Source of the DNA: ChocPot-Mid sp964511865
GTDB lineage: Bacteria; Bacteroidota; Ignavibacteria; Kapaibacteriales; UBA2268
DNA: 18,080 nucleotides
Direction of reading: 5' to 3'
NCBI GenBank assembly: GCA_964511865.1
Contig: CAZEHW010000048.1
Coordinates: 1 to 18,080, forward strand
The notes beneath the pieces were generated by a model. That model was not told where the DNA came from. It searched no databases and worked only from the letters and a program-made list of their open reading frames with translations. Below, in pieces: positions 12,656 to 18,080 of this stretch. Every line of letters begins with the position of its first letter. Within the stretch, counting starts at the first letter, position 1. Position numbers and translations under genes: made by a program.

Positions 12656-13579
12656 TCATAACTTTGTTTGCCAGGTAACGTTCAGAGCAAGTGAGTAGTT
12701 GTTGCCTAATTGAATACCGTTGTAATATTGGTAGAAAGGATAGTCAAAAAGTGCAGAGAAATTGAATTGCCCGAGTGTATAATTTAATTGGGGGGCAATA
12801 TGGAAAAATACTCCGCCGGTGTACATGCCAAATATTTCCTGATACTCACTTTTGAGTTTGTCTTTCATTCTTATTTCGTTTCTCAGTTCCAAAATACCGG
12901 TCAATGTTTTTGTGATTCCATGAGTGAAATAGAATGAACTGTTGAATGAAGGACCGTATTGATAATCATCAGCATTTTCGAAATTATATTCGGAGCGATT
13001 AATCAGAAACAGATGTATATCGTGTTTTTTAAACCCTTTGTGGAGGAATGCCTGAAAAATCAAGCCGTAAGCACCTGTAGAAGCCCTGACGTGTTGAGGA
13101 ACATCTTCTTTTTTTAATTCGAGAGGGAGTTTGGCACCTGCACCAAGAGTAACCTCCCATTCGTTGACAATACTGTTGAAGATGTTATATTTTGCGTAAA
13201 GAGATGTATGGGAAAAGCCGGAACCGGTAACGTCATCAGTTCCAAAGTCTTGTAATTTTTGAGGGAAGTATCCGAGTTCGGCTTCGACCGTCAAGTCTTG
13301 AGTTAAACCGTAACCGAGCATAAGAGCTGTGTAATGAGTTTGATAGTGGTCAACGATGTCTTTTTCTGTTTTTGAAGCACCTGTATAGAATTGGTTTCCG
13401 TATGCATAGCTGTAAAACAAGCTTGAACGAAAGTAATTTTCTCTTAGCAAACCGACATTTGCTGTACCTCCGATGGGGGTAAGACCACCGACGGCGGCAC
13501 CACCGAGGCAACCGCATTGAGAAAAAACTATTTCTGTTGTAAACAGATATATAATAATCAGAACAAATATTTTCTTCAT
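12656..13579 (-). CDS. Outer-membrane beta-barrel protein with CxC mature N-terminus (transporter-like)
   Basis: 307 residues. Residues 1-20 or 21 form a signal peptide (IIIYLFTTEIVFSQ). The mature protein starts with CGCLGGAAVGGLTP, a CxC pair (C22, C24) in a glycine-rich segment, and then GTANVGLLRENYFRSSLFYSYAYG. The rest alternates hydrophobic and polar residues with many aromatics, in about a dozen amphipathic strands, and ends in a strand finishing WQTKL, as expected for an outer-membrane barrel. The site before C22 (FSQ) does not fit a lipobox well, so lipidation is doubtful. I recall similar proteins annotated only as transporters or hypothetical. The CxC motif might bind a metal or form a disulfide; this is inference. 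It is divergent from the DUF3078 gene and lacks a visible Shine-Dalgarno. Confidence 0.7.
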   Translation of the reverse strand: MKKIFVLIIIYLFTTEIVFSQCGCLGGAAVGGLTPIGGTANVGLLRENYFRSSLFYSYAYGNQFYTGASKTEKDIVDHYQTHYTALMLGYGLTQDLTVEAELGYFPQKLQDFGTDDVTGSGFSHTSLYAKYNIFNSIVNEWEVTLGAGAKLPLELKKEDVPQHVRASTGAYGLIFQAFLHKGFKKHDIHLFLINRSEYNFENADDYQYGPSFNSSFYFTHGITKTLTGILELRNEIRMKDKLKSEYQEIFGMYTGGVFFHIAPQLNYTLGQFNFSALFDYPFYQYYNGIQLGNNYSLALNVTWQTKL

Positions 13580-13742
13580 GGAATAATGTTTTTTATTTTG
13601 AAATAATGAATCTGCAATTTAATAAAAATGTTGATTATAATTGCGATTTGAGAATAAATATGAAATTATGATTTGAACTTTTGAATATATTATTATATTT
13701 TAGCTAATTATTATTTTTTTAAAACATAAAGAAAGGTTCTCT

Positions 13743-14600
13743 ATGAAAAAGTTATTTATTATTTTGTTTTTAGCTTTGAGTTATTTGAGCATGACAGCTC
13801 AACCTGTTGATACAGTTATAAGTAATTGGACAAATAAAGGGGTAGTGAGTCTAAACATAAGTCAAATATCTTTTACGGATTGGACACAGGGTGGTGATAA
13901 TGCAATCACATATACATTCATGGGTGATTTTGCTTTTAATTATGCTAAGGAACTATGGACTTTCAAAAACAGCTTGAAAATTGCATATGGTCAGACAAAA
14001 ATGGCAGAAGAAGATTACAAGACAAATAACAACGAACTTTATGTTGAAAGTGTTTATTCAAGAAATATTGGTATTTGGGTTGACCCATTTGTCAGTAATT
14101 TGATACGTTCTGCTGTTGCTCCGGGTTACAAATATCCAACAGCAACAGATACCTTCGGTATAGAAAAAATTGCCGATCTATTTGATCCGGGATATATTAG
14201 TCAAAGTATTGGATTAGGTATTAATAAATCCGAAATCATACAGACAAGAATTGGAGTTGGTTTTCAGGAGGTAATAACAAACAGGTTTCGTCAATATTCC
14301 GATGACCCTTCAACTCCTGATAAAAAAGAAGCATTCAAATTTGAAACCGGAGTTGAATCGGTAACGGATTTTAACTGGAATTTCATGAAGAATATGAATC
14401 TGAAAAGCAAGTTGAGATTGTTCTCGAGATTTGAGAGCTTTGATGTTTGGGATGTCCGCTGGGACAATGTATTGTCTGCACAAGTTAATAAATATATTGT
14501 CGTTAACCTAAATGTTCTGGTCATTTACGAGAAGAATCAATCATTAAGGACACAGATAAAGGAAGCTTTACAGATTGGGATTACATATTCATTGTTTTAA
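13743..14600 (+). CDS. DUF3078 family outer-membrane barrel protein
   Basis: 285 residues. Signal peptide 1-19 (LALSYLSMTA, cleavage before QPV). The mature protein opens with SNWTNKGVVSLNISQISFTDWTQGGDN, the hallmark of the DUF3078 family of Bacteroidota, followed by amphipathic strands with aromatic girdle residues and a C-terminal strand ending in Phe (IGITYSLF), as for outer-membrane barrels. The function of the family is not known to me. AAAGG stands before the start. A loose match to the Bacteroidota promoter pattern, TTTG (13672-13675), 18 nt, then TATATTTT (13694-13701), lies upstream; I rate it as weak. A degenerate 7-bp periodic repeat begins right after the stop codon. The neighbouring CxC barrel gene is divergent, so the two could share a control region of 163 bp. 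Confidence 0.82.
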   Translation: MKKLFIILFLALSYLSMTAQPVDTVISNWTNKGVVSLNISQISFTDWTQGGDNAITYTFMGDFAFNYAKELWTFKNSLKIAYGQTKMAEEDYKTNNNELYVESVYSRNIGIWVDPFVSNLIRSAVAPGYKYPTATDTFGIEKIADLFDPGYISQSIGLGINKSEIIQTRIGVGFQEVITNRFRQYSDDPSTPDKKEAFKFETGVESVTDFNWNFMKNMNLKSKLRLFSRFESFDVWDVRWDNVLSAQVNKYIVVNLNVLVIYEKNQSLRTQIKEALQIGITYSLF

Positions 14601-14602
14601 GA

Positions 14603-14653
14603 AAGTTTTGAATTTTGGTTCTTAGTTCTAAATTTTATGTTGAAGAAGAATGA
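14603..14653 (+). repeat. Degenerate AT-rich heptamer repeat after the DUF3078 gene
   Basis: Starting about 5 nt after the stop codon the sequence runs with a 7-bp period (TTTTGAA, TTTTGGT, TCTTAGT, TCTAAAT, TTTATGT, TGAAGAA, GAATGAA). Its second half closely matches the repeat after the last gene of the window (18006-18054): both contain TTCTAAATTTTA, then GTTGAA and AGAATG. An octamer pair (acgcagag, gctacaaag) follows at about 14660-14677. Confidence 0.45.
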
Positions 14654-14808
14654 ATTTAAACGCAGAGAGCTACAAAGGATTGGCTTTTTGAAGATTGAAA
14701 AATAGAAATTAGTGATAGGTTTAAACAAATTTCAGAAATTTTGCAACCATTTGCTCTTATTTGTGTTATTATATTTGAGATATATGAATTTTTCATTTAT
14801 ATTTGTTA

Positions 14809-15417
14809 ATGGCAAAATATATAACTATATTATTAATATTTTTATTTTCACAATCTTGTGAATCTCCATGGGGTTTGGATACTCCAAGAAATATTATTTT
14901 ACCTAAACCTATTGACTCTGTTCCCTTATCATTAATCTCAATTTTTGTTGAAACAAACGGTGCTGAAGAACAGTTTAACCTGGAAAAAGCCATGCTTGAA
15001 ATTGATACTGTCAGCAAAACTCAATTAGTCTGGGGATTGATTACAATTTTGTCTTCAGTTGCTACAAATCCCGAAACAACGAAACTTGGTTTGTACTCGA
15101 TTGATTTAAATTTGAATAATATTGAGGTAGGTGGAAAACCTATAACATTAAATGCTTCATCGACTCCGGGTTCTTATGCAACTTATAAAATTCATCGTTC
15201 AACAACCCCAAATCCGGCTTATGACACGACTATTGTTTCAGATGGAACCAAGAACAAGACTGACATTACTTTTAGTCAGGATAAAGCAAAGCGGGAACTT
15301 TGGATTTACCTCGATGCCATGATTTTTAATAATAGATTTGATAAAGACAGTTCAGGTAAAATGATTTACATTCCTGATTCGTTATTTATTAAAACAAGGT
15401 TGAATTTTAATTATTGA
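14809..15417 (+). CDS. Hypothetical lipoprotein
   Basis: 202 residues, not recognised. MAKYITILLIFLFSQSC is a short lipoprotein signal peptide with the cysteine at 17 followed by ESPWG. The mature part reads as a single beta-rich domain with repeated short strands (SLISIFVETNG, LGLYSIDLNLNNIEVGG, RELWIYLDAMIF, SLFIKTRLNFNY). No catalytic motif is seen. The ATG at 14809 is used; a TTG at 14803 would add two residues. Neither start has a clear ribosome site. It ends 38 bp before the large T9SS cargo gene on the same strand, so the two are probably co-transcribed and may work together at the cell surface. That link is inference. Confidence 0.7.
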   Translation: MAKYITILLIFLFSQSCESPWGLDTPRNIILPKPIDSVPLSLISIFVETNGAEEQFNLEKAMLEIDTVSKTQLVWGLITILSSVATNPETTKLGLYSIDLNLNNIEVGGKPITLNASSTPGSYATYKIHRSTTPNPAYDTTIVSDGTKNKTDITFSQDKAKRELWIYLDAMIFNNRFDKDSSGKMIYIPDSLFIKTRLNFNY

Positions 15418-15455
15418 TTAGTAAAAAATAATTGTAAACAATAAATGGAGACGAC

Positions 15456-18005
15456 ATGAAAACATTAAGAATTACTATCGTTTTAATGCTTGCGATGATA
15501 ATAAGCTTTGCAGGCATTATGGCACAACAGCAAAATCCTTTGCCTCCTAAGAACTTTCAGGTTTCTGTTGAGGAAACAAGTGCAGGTTCTGCTGTAAAAA
15601 TCACTTGGACTGCCAACGATGAAGGTGTTGCACCGAATATTTATTCAATTTATTCTCATTTTAATGACGAGGAAAAATTGATAATGAATGCTCAAGTTAA
15701 AGCTGACCCTAACAGAAATGAATATGTTTATTATTTACATAATCTTCATCCGGGAATATATCATTTCTTTATGAGAGCCGGTTTACATCAAAACGGTATT
15801 GTTCTTGAAAGTGAAAGGACTGATGCAATTTCCATTGAGATTAAAGGTAATAATAATACTTTATTCCAGTTTGCTTCAACACCTCCGACTAATGCAAAAT
15901 TAGGTGGGAAATATGTTTACGCTATGAAAGTGCACAGCAGTTACAATTGCAAAATCGGATTTGAACTTGTCGAAGGTCCCGAGGGAATGTATATAGAGGG
16001 AAATAACATTTACTGGGTACCTCCGGCTGTTGGCGAATATAAGGTGTCGGTCAGGGCTTTTCTTGTTGAATGTGACCATGATGCCGAGGCAGTACAGAGC
16101 TTTGTAATTCGCGTTACAGAAGGTCATGATGGTCAAGCTTATGTAAAAATCATAATTTTTGAAAATGGAATGATTAACATGAAGCTCGGTGAAACGATAA
16201 CTTATCAGATGAGGTTCGAAACAAATATTAATTGTCCTGTTCTTTGCGAGTTTCAGGGAAAATTACCCGATGGATTTCATTATGAAAAGAATGGAATCTT
16301 TGTTTTCTCTCCTACTAAAGAAGGTAAATTTGAATTTACTGTCAAGGCATATCTGGAATGTCAACCGGATGTTCACAGTTTAGCTAAGTTCGTTATTGTT
16401 GTCGGTCAAGGTCATCAGGACCCGCCGAAGTTTTGTGCAAACATCAAAGGTGTGGTAAATTCAGAAGACAATGTGCCTGTTACTGAGGGTGTTGTAAGTG
16501 CATGGAAGCTTGACAGGAACCCCAATAGCAATGCTAAAGATATGTCATTATTCAAAAGTGAAATTAAGGAAGGTCAGTATTCAATTAATCTTCCCGAAGG
16601 TAATTATGCATTGGATATTTCCGGCAAAACATTTTACCCTGAATGGTATATGGACGCAGATTTTGTAACTGATGCCGAGAGAATTACAGTTGCATGTGAA
16701 GATGAAATTGAGATAAATGCTGTTGTAAAAATGCTTCCTGTTCCACAAAAATTTACTGTAACAGGAAAAGTTTACGATGCTGAAACCAATGAACCGGTTT
16801 TTGCACAGGTAGAATTCATTCCGGTACAAAATTTATTCCAGGATGAGAAGAATACTACAGGACACAGTTTTTTTACCAAGACAGATGAAAACGGTAATTA
16901 CACAATCACTCTTCAGGATAACCATGAGTATATAGCAAGAGCTATATCAGCTATGAATAGTGTTAAATATATGGTCATATATTATGAATCTGCAACCAAT
17001 CCAATGGAAGCAGACATCATTGAATTGACGGGGGATTTGAGTGATATAAATTTTGCAATGAAAAAAGCAGACGAAATCAACAAAGGCGGATTTACCGGTA
17101 TTGTGATAAATAAAGATAACGGACCTTTGAAAGCTAAACTGATTGCATATTGCGTTAGACCAAGCAATCAATATTTCGATAAAGTCAATACGGTATTTAC
17201 AACGGAATCTAATGAAGAAGGATATTTCAGATTTGACCATTTGATTCCGGGTGATTATGTTGTAATGTCAATGCCATTGGACAAAAATTATGTTCCCGGG
17301 TATTATAAGCAAAATGATTATGCTGTTTTGAAGTGGAAAGAGGGAACAATTATAAGCGTTGATGATGCAATGATTGATGTGATTTATGAAATAATGCACC
17401 GCGAAAGAGGTGATATCGGGCTGGTTGAAATCGGCGGAAAAATAATTAATTCCGGCGGCGGAAAAATCGGGAAGCAAACCGAAAAATCACAAGGAAGTAT
17501 TCCTGTTGCAGGAGCTTTGATTTATGTCGTTGATGAATTCGGTACAGTTAGTGATTACGGATATACAAACAGCAATGGTGAGTTTAACTTGCAGGAAGTT
17601 GCCGTAGGTAATTTAAAATTAATTGCCGATAAAGTGGGATTCGATGCTTACGAAAGCCAGATTCAAACAGACTTCGAGAAGAATTCGAATATACAGATGG
17701 AATTTGCTATGAGTGAAGCACCTGTCGGAGTTGATGAGAATGAAGTTAATATTTTTGATGCATTGCTTTATCCGACACCTGCTGAGAAATTCGTATTTCT
17801 GCAATACAAATCAGATGGGAAATCCCCGATATTAATTTCAATCGTTAATACACAAGGATTTGAAGTTTATCGTTTGAACTTTGAAACAAACCATGATAGT
17901 CATCAAACCAGGATAAATACTTCAGGTTTAGTTTCAGGTACTTATTTTGTTAGATTGACAATTGGAAATGTAACGCAGACTTTACCTTTGCAGGTTGTTA
18001 GGTAA
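15456..18005 (+). CDS. Large multidomain secreted protein with T9SS type A sorting domain
   Basis: 849 residues. Signal peptide 1-23 (cleavage after GIMA). Domains in order: a fibronectin type III-like domain (about 28-128; PLPPKNFQVSVEE, VKITWTAND, YHFFMRAG); two similar Ig-like units (about 132-221 and 222-320), each with a cysteine in an early strand (C165; C260/C264) and another near the end (C206; C302) and a shared pattern of GEYKVSVRAFLVEC against GKFEFTVKAYLEC; four carboxypeptidase-regulatory-like domains (about 325-428, 432-536, 545-650, 656-750; for example VTGKVYDAETNEPVFAQVEF); and a C-terminal sorting domain (about 768-849; LLYPTPAEKFVFLQY, ISIVNTQGFEVYRL, NTSGLVSGTYFVRLTI). It is likely exported by type IX secretion and held at the surface as an adhesive or structural protein. 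No catalytic domain is seen. GGAG lies 5 nt before the start. Confidence 0.85.
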   Translation: MKTLRITIVLMLAMIISFAGIMAQQQNPLPPKNFQVSVEETSAGSAVKITWTANDEGVAPNIYSIYSHFNDEEKLIMNAQVKADPNRNEYVYYLHNLHPGIYHFFMRAGLHQNGIVLESERTDAISIEIKGNNNTLFQFASTPPTNAKLGGKYVYAMKVHSSYNCKIGFELVEGPEGMYIEGNNIYWVPPAVGEYKVSVRAFLVECDHDAEAVQSFVIRVTEGHDGQAYVKIIIFENGMINMKLGETITYQMRFETNINCPVLCEFQGKLPDGFHYEKNGIFVFSPTKEGKFEFTVKAYLECQPDVHSLAKFVIVVGQGHQDPPKFCANIKGVVNSEDNVPVTEGVVSAWKLDRNPNSNAKDMSLFKSEIKEGQYSINLPEGNYALDISGKTFYPEWYMDADFVTDAERITVACEDEIEINAVVKMLPVPQKFTVTGKVYDAETNEPVFAQVEFIPVQNLFQDEKNTTGHSFFTKTDENGNYTITLQDNHEYIARAISAMNSVKYMVIYYESATNPMEADIIELTGDLSDINFAMKKADEINKGGFTGIVINKDNGPLKAKLIAYCVRPSNQYFDKVNTVFTTESNEEGYFRFDHLIPGDYVVMSMPLDKNYVPGYYKQNDYAVLKWKEGTIISVDDAMIDVIYEIMHRERGDIGLVEIGGKIINSGGGKIGKQTEKSQGSIPVAGALIYVVDEFGTVSDYGYTNSNGEFNLQEVAVGNLKLIADKVGFDAYESQIQTDFEKNSNIQMEFAMSEAPVGVDENEVNIFDALLYPTPAEKFVFLQYKSDGKSPILISIVNTQGFEVYRLNFETNHDSHQTRINTSGLVSGTYFVRLTIGNVTQTLPLQVVR

Positions 18006-18054
18006 TTTTAAATTTTAAATTCTAAATTTTAAGTTGAATGTAGAATGTATAAAT
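18006..18054 (+). repeat. AT-rich heptamer repeat directly after the T9SS cargo stop codon
   Basis: Seven 7-bp units follow the TAA with no gap: TTTTAAA, TTTTAAA, TTCTAAA, TTTTAAG, TTGAATG, TAGAATG, TATAAAT. The 7-bp phase is kept while the unit changes. It shares blocks with the repeat after the DUF3078 gene. Confidence 0.55.
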
Positions 18055-18075
18055 CCGGGGGAGATTTTCTTCCGG
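18055..18075 (+). terminator. Hairpin at the window end, possible terminator of the T9SS cargo gene
   Basis: CCGGGGGA (18055-18062) can pair with TCTTCCGG (18068-18075) in an 8-bp stem with two G-U pairs and a 5-nt loop, followed by CTTTA where the window ends. The U-tract cannot be judged because the sequence stops. Confidence 0.4.
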
Positions 18076-18080
18076 CTTTA

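Overview
The window looks like a chromosomal segment of a Gram-negative member of the Bacteroidota/Chlorobiota (FCB) group. Three things point there: two secreted proteins with type IX secretion (T9SS) C-terminal sorting domains, several Bacteroidota-type lipoproteins and outer-membrane barrels (including a DUF3078-type protein), and a three-gene sdhCAB/frdCAB operon with a b558-type single-chain membrane anchor. The DNA is AT-rich. Several genes have good Shine-Dalgarno sequences (GGAGG before the sulfotransferase and sdhA, AAGGAG before sdhB). That is unlike core Bacteroidia and fits an early-branching lineage such as Ignavibacteria/Kapabacteria. This taxonomic call is inference.

Region 1 (1-3840, minus strand) reads, in transcription order: a winged-helix protein fused to a degenerate nucleotidyltransferase domain, an APS kinase (cysC), an ABC-2 polysaccharide permease (wzm), its ATPase with a C-terminal glycan-recognition domain (wzt), and a sulfotransferase cut by the window edge. 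The genes abut or overlap, except for 142 bp between wzm and wzt. CysC makes PAPS, the sulfotransferase uses PAPS, and Wzm/Wzt exports a lipid-linked glycan. The simplest reading is a locus for making and exporting a sulfated surface polysaccharide. The wzt gene is a compositional mosaic.

Region 2 (3841-7871) has a 427-bp AT-rich spacer carrying a perfect FNR-type palindrome, then sdhC-sdhA-sdhB, a complex II operon with overlapping genes. SdhC carries an unusual six-cysteine insertion in a loop predicted to be extracytoplasmic. A heptamer tandem repeat and a hairpin follow the operon.

Region 3 (7896-12545) holds cell-envelope accessory genes: a DUF4919-like lipoprotein followed by a terminator, an unrecognised lipoprotein, a T9SS cargo protein interrupted by a 10-N assembly gap, a hairpin-rich repeat zone, a stand-alone MNT-type nucleotidyltransferase, and a lipoprotein with a carboxypeptidase-regulatory-like domain. 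Two copies of one palindromic hairpin lie just after the last two genes.

Region 4 (12656-18080) holds an outer-membrane barrel with a CxC mature N-terminus, a DUF3078 barrel, a small lipoprotein, and a large multidomain T9SS cargo protein. No rRNA, tRNA, CRISPR array, insertion sequence or phage gene was recognised. Degenerate 7-bp tandem repeats start within a few bases of four different stop codons, which is the most unusual non-coding signal here.
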